A stretch of 55,161 nt of DNA, from NCBI GenBank assembly GCA_021828805.1, contig JAJZCZ010000002.1, forward strand, positions 1 through 55,161. Reading direction: 5' to 3'. The translations under genes and the position numbers were made by a program. Position 1 is the first letter of the stretch; the number at the start of each line of letters is the position of its first letter. Below the pieces are notes generated by a model, which was not told where the DNA came from, did not search any database, and saw only the letters and a list, made by a program, of their open reading frames with translations. This stretch comes from Nitrospirota bacterium. GTDB taxonomy: Bacteria > Nitrospirota > Leptospirillia > Leptospirillales > Leptospirillaceae. Of the stretch, positions 8,737-18,484 are shown piece after piece.

Positions 8737-11028
8737 CTACGGCACAACCGGGGGCGCAATCATATTCATGATGGGAGCCAGAGCCGCCACACCGTTTAAG
8801 CTGATGGTGAACCCGAAGCCTGTCTGAACAGGAAGAGGCGATGGTTCATTCACGATGTAATACATGAAGGCCCCCGACCAGCATTGTCCGTTGTAGCCGA
8901 GGTTAAAGGATTCCATCTGGGTCCCTGCCCCAGGCCCCTGCCCCAGGTCGTAATAGTAGGCGGCCCCCATGTAGAGACCATTGCTCGTACTGATTCCCAG
9001 ATAGGGCACGAGAAAGTTCGTCCCGAATGGCTGGGAGTAACTTTCGGTAATATCGGTGGGGCTGAAAAAATTGCCCATGATGGGGACATTCCCTGCATGG
9101 GCCTCGGTTTGACCGAGAATCGCGTTGAGCATGACGGGACCGGGAGCCACGGCGGCCTGATTGAACATGATCGCCGCATCCTCAGTCGGCACATCTCTCT
9201 GATACATGTCGTAGAACCCCTCGGCGAAGAAGGAGACCGGTTGACCGCTCAGGATGTGGATAGAGCCGTACACGGGAGAGTAAGGCGTCTGAATCGGGGA
9301 AAAAGGATCAAGAAGTGTCTGCCCTCCAAAGAACATCGTCTGGGCAGCTCCGGGAAGGGCTGAATACTGGTACGTATCGGCCAGCTTGAGGGAGACAAGT
9401 TCTTTTGACTGACCGTCTGCCCCCTGCCAGAAGAGCCGCTGGGTCAAGGCGAGCGTGGTTGCATTCATCCCGAAGACATTGTCAGAAAACCCGCTTTGAA
9501 TAATCTGGGTCTCATTGTTCTGGGGAGCATAGTCAAAGTCGAGATTAAGCTGGATCTGGTGGGTCAGGTCCCCCCCGCCGGATGTATAAAAGTCCTTTTC
9601 CACGACGGACTGGGCGCCGATCCCCAGATTGGGGACCGCCTGGTCAAAGGGAGTCGGCGTCTGGTAACCCTGGCTGTAAGCAGTGGTCAGGACACCGGCA
9701 TGCGGCGTGAGGACCACCGCGCCGTCACCCAGCACATAGGACCCCATGGCATGGGGATAGATAAGTCCCCGCTGGATCATCAGAGGACCGCTCTGGATTT
9801 CTGCCCCCGACAGGAACGAGGAAAAATAGATTCCGGAGCCCCCCAGCGAATAGTCAAAGAGGCTCGCGCTCCCTTGGGGGAGTTTGCTCACGGTGGTATT
9901 GAGCCCGGGGAAAATATCCTGATTATAGTCGGCGATGAGATTGATTTCGCTATTATCCTGGTAGGCATTCACATAGATTGTCGAAAGGAGCTCGGGGTTA
10001 AAGGCCATGGTAGAGCCCACGCTCATGAGCTGATAGAAGTCCTGCGCGTTGACGTAATTGATATTGCCCATAATGGAAACATTGTCGGTGTTATAACTGT
10101 AAAGGTCGGTCGTGGAGGAGATGTTTGTCCGGAGTCCCAGCGGCGTATAGTCAACCGCCTGGTTCGTGATATTGAGAAAAAGATTCTGGGTGGAGCTGAT
10201 GGCCTGGCGGTAGGTGACGCCTTCTCCGATTCCGAAGTTTGACATATCGTCCATCGTGACCGACAGGTCGTAGGACGGATCGAGATTCCAGAAAAAGGTG
10301 TCGTAGAGAACAAGACCCTGGACGGAGTTGAACTGGACGTACGGAAAGAGAAATCCTGACTTCTTTGAGGCCACGGGGAAGGAGAAGTACGGCATGTAGA
10401 GGGCTGGAACACCTTTGATATCAAGAGCGTTCGACAGCCCCGAGAAGGCATCCCCCAGCGTCATGTCTCCCGACAGCGTCGAGATCGACCAGGAGGGAGA
10501 GCTGTCCTTGTCGCAGTTGCAGGTCGTTACCGAGCCTTTTTTGACGTGGTAATGCTTATGATCCTTGCGGTGGATCACCTCTCCGGTGATGTGGTAGGTA
10601 TAGAGTATCTGGGTGTTGTTCATCGAGTAAAACTGCTTGGTCTTGACCTTCCCGTGGTACAGGATCGCTTCGCCGGTCAGAAGGTTCGCGCGGATTCTGT
10701 CCCCGGTCATCGTCGTCCGGGGTCCTTTAAAAATCACATGGCCTGCTCCCCAGACGATACTGGTCTTTTTGTTGAGAATCAGGGAGTCGGCCCGGAGAGA
10801 CCAGGGGTTGCGGGAGATGTAGGCGTGGCCATTGGCGTGCAGGAGAGAGGTCACCCGGTTGAGACGGATATGGTCAGCCAGCACAACAACCTTGTCGGTG
10901 TCGGCCCCCTTCAGCGGAGTGGAGGGGGGGACCGGGGTCGCACCCGCCACCTCTCCCCCCCAACACAAAAATGCGACCAGCACGAGGAGAATTCCAGAAA
11001 ACCGGACCAGACTCCTTCGAGGATTCAA
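8737..11028 (-). CDS. lptD: LPS-assembly outer membrane protein LptD
   Basis: Outer-membrane beta-barrel that inserts lipopolysaccharide into the outer leaflet; 763 residues. A signal peptide (residues 1 to about 30) leads into an OstA-like periplasmic domain (about 45-180), a CNC cysteine pair, the conserved PALYMPYFSFP motif and then a long barrel of alternating residues ending with a C-terminal strand. The start codon is TTG 11028, overlapping the folC stop (TTGA), since no ATG lies near the signal peptide. It is the last gene of the trp-accD-folC run. Its presence shows a Gram-negative envelope with LPS. Confidence 0.88.
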   Translation of the reverse strand: MNPRRSLVRFSGILLVLVAFLCWGGEVAGATPVPPSTPLKGADTDKVVVLADHIRLNRVTSLLHANGHAYISRNPWSLRADSLILNKKTSIVWGAGHVIFKGPRTTMTGDRIRANLLTGEAILYHGKVKTKQFYSMNNTQILYTYHITGEVIHRKDHKHYHVKKGSVTTCNCDKDSSPSWSISTLSGDMTLGDAFSGLSNALDIKGVPALYMPYFSFPVASKKSGFLFPYVQFNSVQGLVLYDTFFWNLDPSYDLSVTMDDMSNFGIGEGVTYRQAISSTQNLFLNITNQAVDYTPLGLRTNISSTTDLYSYNTDNVSIMGNINYVNAQDFYQLMSVGSTMAFNPELLSTIYVNAYQDNSEINLIADYNQDIFPGLNTTVSKLPQGSASLFDYSLGGSGIYFSSFLSGAEIQSGPLMIQRGLIYPHAMGSYVLGDGAVVLTPHAGVLTTAYSQGYQTPTPFDQAVPNLGIGAQSVVEKDFYTSGGGDLTHQIQLNLDFDYAPQNNETQIIQSGFSDNVFGMNATTLALTQRLFWQGADGQSKELVSLKLADTYQYSALPGAAQTMFFGGQTLLDPFSPIQTPYSPVYGSIHILSGQPVSFFAEGFYDMYQRDVPTEDAAIMFNQAAVAPGPVMLNAILGQTEAHAGNVPIMGNFFSPTDITESYSQPFGTNFLVPYLGISTSNGLYMGAAYYYDLGQGPGAGTQMESFNLGYNGQCWSGAFMYYIVNEPSPLPVQTGFGFTISLNGVAALAPIMNMIAPPVVP

Positions 11029-12425
11029 GCGTCCTCCGAAAGGGGCCGATCCCTTTCGTTTCCGGAGAAGAGTACCGGACCGGAGGGAGGGATAAAGCGA
11101 GGGCGAATGGCGCCCAGAAGATAGAGTGAGCCGGTGACCACGAGAACTCGATCCGGAGACGCACGGCTCCAGTCAAGCGCCTTCTCAAGGAGATCCTCCC
11201 GACCTCCCCGCTCGATACAGGGATCGAGCTCTCCCCACATCCCCCGTACCTGCCCCTCCATGTCCCGGGCAGAGGCCCACCGCCCTCCCGCCGGAGCCTC
11301 ACCAAGAGAGGCATCCGGCAGAAAGAAGGCCCCGGAGGAAACCGGAGCCTCGCGGACAAGATCCAGCATCCGCTTCCAATCCTTGTCGGCATGGACGGCG
11401 AAGAGCCACCCGACCGACATCCTGGAGCCGACCCGGTCGAAAAGGGCGTGGAGGAGTCTCTCCATGGCCTCCGGATTGTGGGCCCCGTCGAGAAGAACCA
11501 GAGGATTGTGAGAAACCGTTTCAAATCGTCCGGGATGGCTGGCCCGGGCAATCCCCTCTCTAAAGCAGCTGACCGAAATCGGAAGAGGGCTCCACTCCAG
11601 AGCAGCAGCGGCTGCGGCGATATTTCCAGACTGGTAGGTCGCCGTCAGTGCCGGAGCGAAATGTCTTGTCCCCCATCGCCCCTGATATCGCAGCAGTCTT
11701 TTGCCATCCGGGGAGGGGCCACTTTCTCTCGCGGGATCCCCTCCCTCCCATGTCGCCTCAAAATCCCGACCCGAGAGGATCGGGAGAAACCCTGATCTTC
11801 TGCCCCGGTCAAGAAAGGCCGATCGCAGCTCCGGATCGGCCAGAACCGCCACAAATGGCCGGCCACGTCGCCCCACCGCCACCTTTTCCTCAAGAATCCG
11901 GAGAAGTCCCGGTCCGAGGATCTCTTCATGATCCAGAGAGACTCCCGTCAAAACGGTAACGATCGGGTCGGAGACCGTTGTCGCATCCCATCGTCCCCCC
12001 ATCCCTGCCTCGAGGACCACGCAGTCGACACCGGCTCTTCGAAAAGCCCGATGGGCCATGACCGTCAAAAACTCGAAAAACGTGAGGCCGAGATGGAGGG
12101 AGGTATTAAGGGCGGCCACTTCACGGACAAGGTCTGAAAAGACCCCGGGAGAGAGGATCTCTCCCGAGATGGCAATCCGTTCCCGGATATCGGAAAGATG
12201 AGGGGAGGTAAAACGGCCGGTCCTGTAGCCGGACTGACGCAGGATGGAGTCGACAAGGTGTGCGGTCGACCCTTTTCCGTTTGTCCCGACAATCTGGAAG
12301 GTCCGGGGGCTTCGCTCCGGATGGTCGAGGGCAGAAAGTGCCGCCTCGACTCTTTCAAGACCCGGCCTGATCCCAAAGCGCAAAAGCCCCGAAAGAATGG
12401 CGGAGACGTCCTCCGGCGGTGTCAC
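11025..12425 (-). CDS. folC: Bifunctional folylpolyglutamate synthase/dihydrofolate synthase
   Basis: ATP-dependent Mur-ligase-family enzyme adding glutamate to dihydropteroate and folates; 466 residues. The P-loop GTNGKGST is at residues 47-54 and the family signature TSPHLSDIRERI follows. A Mur-type C-terminal domain (LDGAHNPEAMERL) is present. The start is GTG 12425, 3 bp after the accD stop; its stop overlaps lptD. Length is slightly above the usual 420-430 residues because of a longer C-terminal part. The accD-folC adjacency is widely conserved in bacteria and supports the call. Confidence 0.92.
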   Translation of the reverse strand: MTPPEDVSAILSGLLRFGIRPGLERVEAALSALDHPERSPRTFQIVGTNGKGSTAHLVDSILRQSGYRTGRFTSPHLSDIRERIAISGEILSPGVFSDLVREVAALNTSLHLGLTFFEFLTVMAHRAFRRAGVDCVVLEAGMGGRWDATTVSDPIVTVLTGVSLDHEEILGPGLLRILEEKVAVGRRGRPFVAVLADPELRSAFLDRGRRSGFLPILSGRDFEATWEGGDPARESGPSPDGKRLLRYQGRWGTRHFAPALTATYQSGNIAAAAAALEWSPLPISVSCFREGIARASHPGRFETVSHNPLVLLDGAHNPEAMERLLHALFDRVGSRMSVGWLFAVHADKDWKRMLDLVREAPVSSGAFFLPDASLGEAPAGGRWASARDMEGQVRGMWGELDPCIERGGREDLLEKALDWSRASPDRVLVVTGSLYLLGAIRPRFIPPSGPVLFSGNERDRPLSEDA

Positions 12426-12428
12426 CCC

Positions 12429-13340
12429 CTACTGCTCCCCTCGGCAAGGTGAAGAGGCAGAGAGCGCTCCGTGGGGACCAAGATGGCAGAGAAGCCGCGC
12501 AAGCGTCTCCTTGAGATGCTTGCGCTCGACAATCATGTCGATGAAGCCGTGTTCCAGGAGAAACTCCGCCCGCTGAAAACCTTCAGGAAGCTGCTGACGG
12601 ATGGTCTGCTCGATGACTCTCGGACCGGCAAAACCGATCAGAGCCCGGGGTTCGGCAATGATGACATCTCCAAGCATGGCGAAGCTTGCTGTCACGCCTC
12701 CGAAGGTGGGGTCGGTCAGAACCGTGATGTAGGGAATCCCTTCCTTGCCGAGGCGGCCAACAGCGGCGGATGTCCGGGCCATCTGCATGAGGGAGAAAAT
12801 GCCTTCCTGCATCCGGGCGCCGCCGGAGGCGGTGACCAGGATCAGCGGGAGGCGGGATTCCAGCGCCCGGTCGGCGGCCCGCACGACCTTCTCGCCCACC
12901 ACCGAGCCCATCGACCCGCCCATGAAGTGAAAGGAGAAGAGACCGAGAACGGCCGGGATCCCCTCGATCCGGCACTCCCCCACCCTCACGGCGTCTTCAA
13001 GCCCGGTTTTTTTCTGGGCCGCGCGCAGACGTTCAGAGTAACGCTGGCTGTCGGTGAAGGACAGGGGGTCGGAGGAGACAACATCCCGGGCCACCTCGCT
13101 GAAGCTCTCCGCGTCCACCAGCTGTTCGAGGCGTTCCTCGAGGGTAATAGGGAAGTGATAGTTGCACTTCGGACACACCTTGCCGGCCCTGTCCACCTCC
13201 TTGCGATAGACAATCTGGCGGCAATGGTTGCACTTGATCCACAGCCCTTCAGGGATACGGACCTTCTTCCCGGAGTCCTCCTCCGGCTCACCCTTTGCCG
13301 CTCCCTTTCGATCCTTTCCCGGCCTGTCGAGCCAGCCCAT
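12429..13340 (-). CDS. accD: Acetyl-CoA carboxylase carboxyltransferase subunit beta
   Basis: Zinc-ribbon subunit of acetyl-CoA carboxylase carboxyltransferase, first step of fatty acid synthesis; 303 residues. The N-terminal zinc ribbon has C37, C40, C56 and C59. The crotonase-like core contains GGARMQEG and the [15 protein letters not shown] segment typical of AccD. ATG 13340 (MGWLDRPG) follows AAGGAGAA; the frame is open further upstream without a better start. It lies 14 bp after trpA and 3 bp before folC. The alpha subunit is not in this window. Confidence 0.95.
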   Translation of the reverse strand: MGWLDRPGKDRKGAAKGEPEEDSGKKVRIPEGLWIKCNHCRQIVYRKEVDRAGKVCPKCNYHFPITLEERLEQLVDAESFSEVARDVVSSDPLSFTDSQRYSERLRAAQKKTGLEDAVRVGECRIEGIPAVLGLFSFHFMGGSMGSVVGEKVVRAADRALESRLPLILVTASGGARMQEGIFSLMQMARTSAAVGRLGKEGIPYITVLTDPTFGGVTASFAMLGDVIIAEPRALIGFAGPRVIEQTIRQQLPEGFQRAEFLLEHGFIDMIVERKHLKETLARLLCHLGPHGALSASSPCRGEQ

Positions 13341-13354
13341 GTTTTGATTCTCCT

Positions 13355-14170
13355 TCAAGATTGAGGTTCTGCCTTGCGGCATGCCGCAACGAACTCGAGA
13401 AATGTTTTTTCCCATCGCCCGGGAGTTTCTTCTTCCCTGACAAGACGGCTTCCTACAATGACCCCGTCAGAAAATTCCAGAATCTCCCGGGCCATTCGTG
13501 GCTCGCTGACACCAAACCCCAGGCAGACCGGTAAGGAGGTCCACTCCCGCATGGCACCGACCTTCTCCCGGATGGAGCCGGTGAGGGACAGGGCCGATCC
13601 GGTGGTGCCCATGAGACCGACATAATAGACAAATCCCCGGGCCTCCCGGACAATCTTGCGGGCCCGGTCGGCAGGGGTCGTGGGCGAGACGAAACCCACG
13701 AGGTTGACCCCGAAGGAGCGAAAGATCGACCGATAGCCCCGCGCGTCCTCGAAGGAGAGATCGGGGATCACGACCCCTGCCACCCGTCCCGTCTCCCTCG
13801 CCTTTTTGCAGAAGGCCTCCACCCCCATATGGTGAAAGAGGTTGAAATAGGTCATCAGGTAAAGGGGCGGAAGCTCCTCTTTGGGAATTGTACCAAGCCA
13901 GTCAAGCAGCTCGGGAAGAGCGGTCTCGTGGCGCAAGGATCTTCGGGCAGCCTCCTGGATGACCGGCCCGTCGGCCGTCGGATCGGAAAAAGGGACCCCC
14001 AGCTCCACGGCAAAGACCCCGGAAGAGGCCGCCAGCCGGAGATAGCGCCGCGTGGTGTCCAGGTCGGGATCTCCGGCCACAAGATAGGGAATAAGTGCCG
14101 GAGGCGTGACCCCGCGCTTGAAGGAGCCCCGCGACAAAGAACCTCGTCGCATTGAACGTCCCGACTTCAC
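13355..14170 (-). CDS. trpA: Tryptophan synthase alpha subunit
   Basis: Cleaves indole-3-glycerol phosphate to indole, passed to TrpB; 271 residues. Seen: the [10 protein letters not shown]-terminal motif, [17 protein letters not shown] with the catalytic glutamate and aspartate, and [12 protein letters not shown]. The phosphate-binding glycine-rich end ([20 protein letters not shown]) is intact. The GTG at 14170 overlaps the trpB stop (GTGA); an in-frame ATG at 14152 is the alternative. Last trp gene before accD. Confidence 0.94.
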   Translation of the reverse strand: MKSGRSMRRGSLSRGSFKRGVTPPALIPYLVAGDPDLDTTRRYLRLAASSGVFAVELGVPFSDPTADGPVIQEAARRSLRHETALPELLDWLGTIPKEELPPLYLMTYFNLFHHMGVEAFCKKARETGRVAGVVIPDLSFEDARGYRSIFRSFGVNLVGFVSPTTPADRARKIVREARGFVYYVGLMGTTGSALSLTGSIREKVGAMREWTSLPVCLGFGVSEPRMAREILEFSDGVIVGSRLVREEETPGRWEKTFLEFVAACRKAEPQS

Positions 14171-15423
14171 AGTTTCTCCCCCTTCTCCTCGAGCAGTCGG
14201 GAGACCTCCATCACATCCTTGTCCCCGCGTCCCGAAAGGTTCACGAGAATATTCCTGTCCCGGGGAAGGGTCTTCGCCAGGCGCAAGGCGTAGGCCACGG
14301 CATGGGAGCTCTCAAGCGCCGGAATGATCCCCTCCGTGCGGGAAAGAGTGCGGAAGGCCGCCAGCGCCTCGTCGTCCCCCACAGAGTCGAAGACGATCCG
14401 GCCGGTTCCCCGATAGTAGGCAAGCTCAGGTCCCACCGCTGAGTAGTCGAGGCCGGCAGAGACGGAATGAGTGTTTTCGATCTGCCCGTCGCGATCCTGA
14501 AGAACGTAGGTACGGGTTCCCTGCAGAACCCCCACCGAGCCTCCGGCAAATCGTGCCGCGTGAAGGCCGGGAGAGATGGCGATCCCCCCGGCTTCCACCC
14601 CAAACATCCGAACTCCCGCATCCTTGATAAAGGGATGGAGGAGGCCGATGGCATTGCTCCCTCCTCCTACGCAGGCGACGAGTGCGTCAGGCAGAGATCC
14701 GACCCGCTTCATGAACTGCCGGCGGGCCTCCTGACCGATCACCGACTGGAAAGTACGAACCATGAGGGGAAAGGGGTGGGGGCCAAAGGCCGTTCCCAGG
14801 AGATAGTGTGTTTCCCCGACGGTGCGGGACCAGTCTCTCAGCGCTTCGCTGATGGCATCCTTCAGGGTCCGACCTCCCAGGTCGACCGGGCTCACCACCG
14901 CTCCCAGAAGCTTCATACGAAAAACATTGAGCGCCTGCCTGCGAACGTCCTCCGACCCCATATAGATCTGGCAGGAAAATCCGAGCTTGGCCGCCACCGT
15001 CGCCGTCGCAACCCCATGCTGCCCTGCCCCGGTTTCGGCAATAAGACGGCTCTTGCCCATCTGCCGGGCAAGGAGCGCCTGTCCCACGGCATTCGTGATC
15101 TTGTGGGCTCCGGTGTGATTCAAGTCCTCACGCTTGAGCCAGATCCGGGCCCCACCCATTTCGCGGGAGAGGGCCTCTGCCAGGTAGAGCGGAGTCGGGC
15201 GGCCCGAATACTCGGCAAGCATCTCGTGAAACTCCTTCCGGAAGTCCGGATTCCGCCATGCCGTCTTGAAGGCATCCTCAAGCTCAAGAAGCGCCGGCAT
15301 GAGGGTCTCAGAGACAAAGCGTCCTCCAAATTCCCCGAAGTATCCCCGATAGTCAGGAAGAGACGGGGACGATGGCCGCGACTTTTTCCGGCTCTTTTCC
15401 AACGCTGCCACTCCTTTGATCAC
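14167..15423 (-). CDS. trpB: Tryptophan synthase beta subunit
   Basis: PLP enzyme that condenses indole and serine; 418 residues. The PLP lysine is in [15 protein letters not shown] and the glycine loop ETGAGQHG and serine-rich GGGSNAIG phosphate loop are present. This is the standard TrpB1 type that works with TrpA, not TrpB2. The start is GTG 15423, overlapping the trpF stop. Slightly extended N-terminus rich in serine and lysine before [11 protein letters not shown]. Confidence 0.95.
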   Translation of the reverse strand: MIKGVAALEKSRKKSRPSSPSLPDYRGYFGEFGGRFVSETLMPALLELEDAFKTAWRNPDFRKEFHEMLAEYSGRPTPLYLAEALSREMGGARIWLKREDLNHTGAHKITNAVGQALLARQMGKSRLIAETGAGQHGVATATVAAKLGFSCQIYMGSEDVRRQALNVFRMKLLGAVVSPVDLGGRTLKDAISEALRDWSRTVGETHYLLGTAFGPHPFPLMVRTFQSVIGQEARRQFMKRVGSLPDALVACVGGGSNAIGLLHPFIKDAGVRMFGVEAGGIAISPGLHAARFAGGSVGVLQGTRTYVLQDRDGQIENTHSVSAGLDYSAVGPELAYYRGTGRIVFDSVGDDEALAAFRTLSRTEGIIPALESSHAVAYALRLAKTLPRDRNILVNLSGRGDKDVMEVSRLLEEKGEKL

Positions 15424-16079
15424 GACGACCTCTCCCAGGCTCGCACATTCTCGACAAAGGCTCTTACTCGCCCTGCATCCTTCAGCCCCGGGTGGGACTC
15501 AACCCTTGAACTCACATCCACGCCGAAGGGGCGCCGCCCCTCCCCGCTCCCCGGGGGACAGACAGCGCTGAGCGCTGCCGCCACTCCTTCCGGAGAAAGC
15601 CCTCCGGAGAGAACCACCGGAAGAGGCCAGGGAACCTCTGTTAAGGTTCCGTAGTTCCATCCCTCCCCCGTCCCCCCCAGGCCTTTGGCAGAGCGTCCTT
15701 CCACCAGAAGGCGAAGAGCGGTATGAGGAGCATCAAGAGGGCTCGTTCCATCCCAGCGTACCGCATGCATCCAGGGAATGCCGAAGGAGCCAAGACGCGC
15801 ATCCGCCTCCCGGCCGAGGGGACCCCCATGCCACTGGATCAGGTCAATCCCGAGCCGGTCCACTGTCTCTTCTATCCTGTCCCAGTCCGGCTCGGTGAAG
15901 ACGGCCACTTTTTCAAGCTTCCCCGAGAGGGCTTCGACAATGAGCGCCGCCCGTTCAAAGGTGAGAGTCCGGGAAGACCGGGCCGAGAACATCAGTCCAA
16001 TGGCGTCCGCCCCTGACTTCTCCACCAGGAGCGCATCCTCCGGCCGGGTGATCCCGCAGATCTTAATCCACAGTCCCAC
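15420..16079 (-). CDS. trpF: Phosphoribosylanthranilate isomerase
   Basis: Amadori isomerase of tryptophan synthesis, a (beta/alpha)8 barrel of 219 residues. Motifs: [12 protein letters not shown] with the catalytic cysteine, [15 protein letters not shown] and the catalytic aspartate in [10 protein letters not shown]. The start chosen is GTG 16079, because GGAGGAG lies five bases upstream and the similarity begins directly after it. It therefore overlaps the end of trpC by 17 bp. The frame stays open much further upstream but without similarity. Confidence 0.92.
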   Translation of the reverse strand: MGLWIKICGITRPEDALLVEKSGADAIGLMFSARSSRTLTFERAALIVEALSGKLEKVAVFTEPDWDRIEETVDRLGIDLIQWHGGPLGREADARLGSFGIPWMHAVRWDGTSPLDAPHTALRLLVEGRSAKGLGGTGEGWNYGTLTEVPWPLPVVLSGGLSPEGVAAALSAVCPPGSGEGRRPFGVDVSSRVESHPGLKDAGRVRAFVENVRAWERSS

Positions 16080-16857
16080 AGAACTCCTCCAGAGCCTGTC
16101 CCGGATCAGACGCGAGAAGGAAGCTCTCTCCCACCAGGACGAAGTCGGCACCGAGCTCCCCCATCCGGAGGTAATCGGCACGATTTTTGAGGCCGCTTTC
16201 GGCCACCCGGAGGATCCCCGGGGGAATCCCCGCAAGAAGATGGGCTCCGCGGTCCCAGTCAATGGTCAGGGTGTCGAGATCCCGGCTGTTGACTCCCACG
16301 ACCTGGGCACCGGCCGACAGGGCTCGCCCGACCTCGTCCCCCGTATGCGTCTCCACCAGAACCGTCAATCCAAGCGAGGTCCCAAGGTGCAGCAATTCGG
16401 AAAGAAGCTCTCCCGGAAGGATCCTGACAATCAGGAGAAGGATGTCCGCTCCCGCCACCCGGCTCTCAATCACCTGATAAGGATCAACCACGAAGTCTTT
16501 CCGGAGAAGGGGCAGAGCCTCTCCGGCAGGAGATTGACGGATCCGGGTCAGGTCCCCGAGCTCCCCGCCGAAGAAGGGGGTGTCCGTAAGGATCGAAAGG
16601 GCCCGGGCCCCCGACCGGTGATAGGACGCGGCGATGGAAACAGGGTCGTAAGGGTCCCGGATGAGTCCCCGGGACGGACTACGGCGCTTCATCTCCGCAA
16701 TGACTCCCGGACGGGCTGAGAGGTCTTTCCCTGACCTTAAGGGACGAACCGGAGGAGCCGATGGAAGGGCCCGCTCAAGATCTGTCAGGGAGCGAAGTTT
16801 TTTTGCTGCGGAGACTTCGTCACGCTTCCGGGAGATGATATCGTCGAGGAGGCTCAC
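16063..16857 (-). CDS. trpC: Indole-3-glycerol phosphate synthase
   Basis: Ring-closing enzyme of tryptophan synthesis; 264 residues, a single-function TrpC (not fused to TrpF). Seen: the N-terminal DDIISRKRDEV, the AEMKRRSPSRG active-site lysine motif, LRKDFVVDPYQV, the VGVNSRDLDT segment and the C-terminal VLVGESFLL. The start is GTG 16857, overlapping the trpD stop (GTGA). Confidence 0.95.
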   Translation of the reverse strand: MSLLDDIISRKRDEVSAAKKLRSLTDLERALPSAPPVRPLRSGKDLSARPGVIAEMKRRSPSRGLIRDPYDPVSIAASYHRSGARALSILTDTPFFGGELGDLTRIRQSPAGEALPLLRKDFVVDPYQVIESRVAGADILLLIVRILPGELLSELLHLGTSLGLTVLVETHTGDEVGRALSAGAQVVGVNSRDLDTLTIDWDRGAHLLAGIPPGILRVAESGLKNRADYLRMGELGADFVLVGESFLLASDPGQALEEFCGTVD

Positions 16858-17876
16858 GAAAGGCTTTCCTTCTGAATAGCGGAGAGGACCTCCCGGGCCT
16901 TGCCCGAGTCAATCGCTGCCCGGGCAAGTTCCACGCCCTCCGGCAGAGTACGCGCCTTTCCGGCCACAACAAATCCTGGAGCCGCTCCGGCCAGAACCCA
17001 GTCCCGGAGAGGAAGTTTCTCTCCTTCGAGGACGGTCCGGATCCGGGCGGCGTTTTCCATGCGGTCTCCCCCCTTGGCCGCTTCGACAGGTGAGGGAGAG
17101 AGGCCGAAGTCGGCGGCCCGAAGCTCACTCCAGATCTTCTTGCCTTGTGACAGGTGCAGGAAGGTCGTCGTGGAGGAGAGGTTCACCTCGTCGAGGCCGT
17201 CTCCGTGAAGAGCCACTACCTCCCGGCTTCCCGTCTTCTCCAGGACATCGACGACCGTCTCAAGGCGCTTCGCATCGTAGACCCCGATCACCTGGCGCCG
17301 CACCCCGGCCGGGTTGACCAACGGACCCAGGAGGTTGAAGAGGGTACGGATCCCCAGTTCGCGCCGGACCCCGGCGGCAACACGAAGGGCCGGATGGTAG
17401 AAGGGGGCAAAGAGAAAGGTCAGTCCCGTCTTCCGATAGATATGGAGCGCCTTTTCCGGATTCACCTCCACCGGGATGCCAAGCGCCTCCAGCACATCCG
17501 CCGATCCGGCCTGGCTCGAAACAGCACGGTTTCCGTGTTTGACGACCCCCACCCCCCCGGCAGCAAGGACGAAGGAGACAGCGGTGGAAAGGTTGACCGT
17601 CCCCGCCCGGTCCCCGCCTGTTCCGCAGACGTCGATCGCCTCTTCGAGAGAACCGGGAGCCTCCGGGGGAAAGGGATGGCACCGGCTCCGGATCGCATCG
17701 ACGGCCCCACTGATCTCATCGGAGCTCTCCCCCTTTGAGGCCAGTGCCACAAGAATCGCCGCGAGGAGAACTTCCGACACCTTGCCATCCATGACCTCTC
17801 CCATCACGGAGGCCATTTCGTCGCGCCCGAGCGAGCGGCCCGAAGTCAGGGCCGCCAGTGCCTCCCGGGGTGTCAC
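16854..17876 (-). CDS. trpD: Anthranilate phosphoribosyltransferase
   Basis: Transfers phosphoribosyl from PRPP to anthranilate; 340 residues. The PRPP/metal motif CGTGGDRAGTVNLST is intact, followed by VVKHGNRAVSSQAGSADVLEALG and the LFNLLGPLVNP signature. The start is GTG 17876, overlapping the trpG stop. Not fused to the glutaminase, in contrast with enteric bacteria. Confidence 0.95.
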   Translation of the reverse strand: MTPREALAALTSGRSLGRDEMASVMGEVMDGKVSEVLLAAILVALASKGESSDEISGAVDAIRSRCHPFPPEAPGSLEEAIDVCGTGGDRAGTVNLSTAVSFVLAAGGVGVVKHGNRAVSSQAGSADVLEALGIPVEVNPEKALHIYRKTGLTFLFAPFYHPALRVAAGVRRELGIRTLFNLLGPLVNPAGVRRQVIGVYDAKRLETVVDVLEKTGSREVVALHGDGLDEVNLSSTTTFLHLSQGKKIWSELRAADFGLSPSPVEAAKGGDRMENAARIRTVLEGEKLPLRDWVLAGAAPGFVVAGKARTLPEGVELARAAIDSGKAREVLSAIQKESLS

Positions 17877-18484
17877 GACGCGGAGCTCCCCTTCGGAGAA
17901 GTGGCTCCATGGCGCTTCGCCAGATCGACAAAGTTTGCCAGGATTGTCTTCCCGTGGAGGGTCAGGATGGATTCGGGATGGAACTGGACACCATAAACCG
18001 GGAGATATTGGTGAGCCAGCGCCATGACCTCTCCCTCCTCTGTCCGGGCCGTCACCCGGATTTCCTCCGGAAGGGAGCTCTCGAGAACGATAAGGGAGTG
18101 GTAGCGAGTGGCCTCAAAAGGGCTGGGAATCCCGGCAAAGAGTGCCGAGCCATCGTGAAAGACGGGAGAGGTCTTTCCATGCATCAAGCGGGGGGCGCGG
18201 ACCACCGTCCCGCCAAAGACCTCCCCGATGGTCTGGTGGCCAAGACAGACGCCAAGAATCGGCAGACGCTCCCCCAGCGACCGAACGATCTCCGGACAAA
18301 TTCCCGAATCCGCCGGTGTCCCCGGTCCGGGAGAGAGGACAATCGCCTCATATCCCCCCGACTCGATCTCCGCGAGGGTGATCCGGTCGTTCCGGAAGAC
18401 CTCCATCTCCACCCCCAGCTCCCAGAAGTACTGGACGAGGTTGTAGGTGAAGGAGTCGTAGTTATCGATCATCAAAAAAGCCAT
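17873..18484 (-). CDS. trpG: Anthranilate synthase glutamine amidotransferase subunit
   Basis: Class I glutaminase supplying ammonia to TrpE; 203 residues. The nucleophile cysteine is in GVCLGHQ, the catalytic histidine-glutamate pair in GVQFHPES, and the oxyanion loop is SPGPGTP. ATG 18484 lies inside the end of trpE (13-bp overlap). No second glutaminase of this type is in the window, so it may also serve folate (PabA) synthesis. Confidence 0.93.
   Translation of the reverse strand: MAFLMIDNYDSFTYNLVQYFWELGVEMEVFRNDRITLAEIESGGYEAIVLSPGPGTPADSGICPEIVRSLGERLPILGVCLGHQTIGEVFGGTVVRAPRLMHGKTSPVFHDGSALFAGIPSPFEATRYHSLIVLESSLPEEIRVTARTEEGEVMALAHQYLPVYGVQFHPESILTLHGKTILANFVDLAKRHGATSPKGSSAS

Noticed and set aside
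9496-10242. Long plus-strand open frame inside lptD
   Set aside because: It lies opposite an intact lptD gene and has no protein-like motifs; G+C-rich third positions produce such shadow frames throughout the window.
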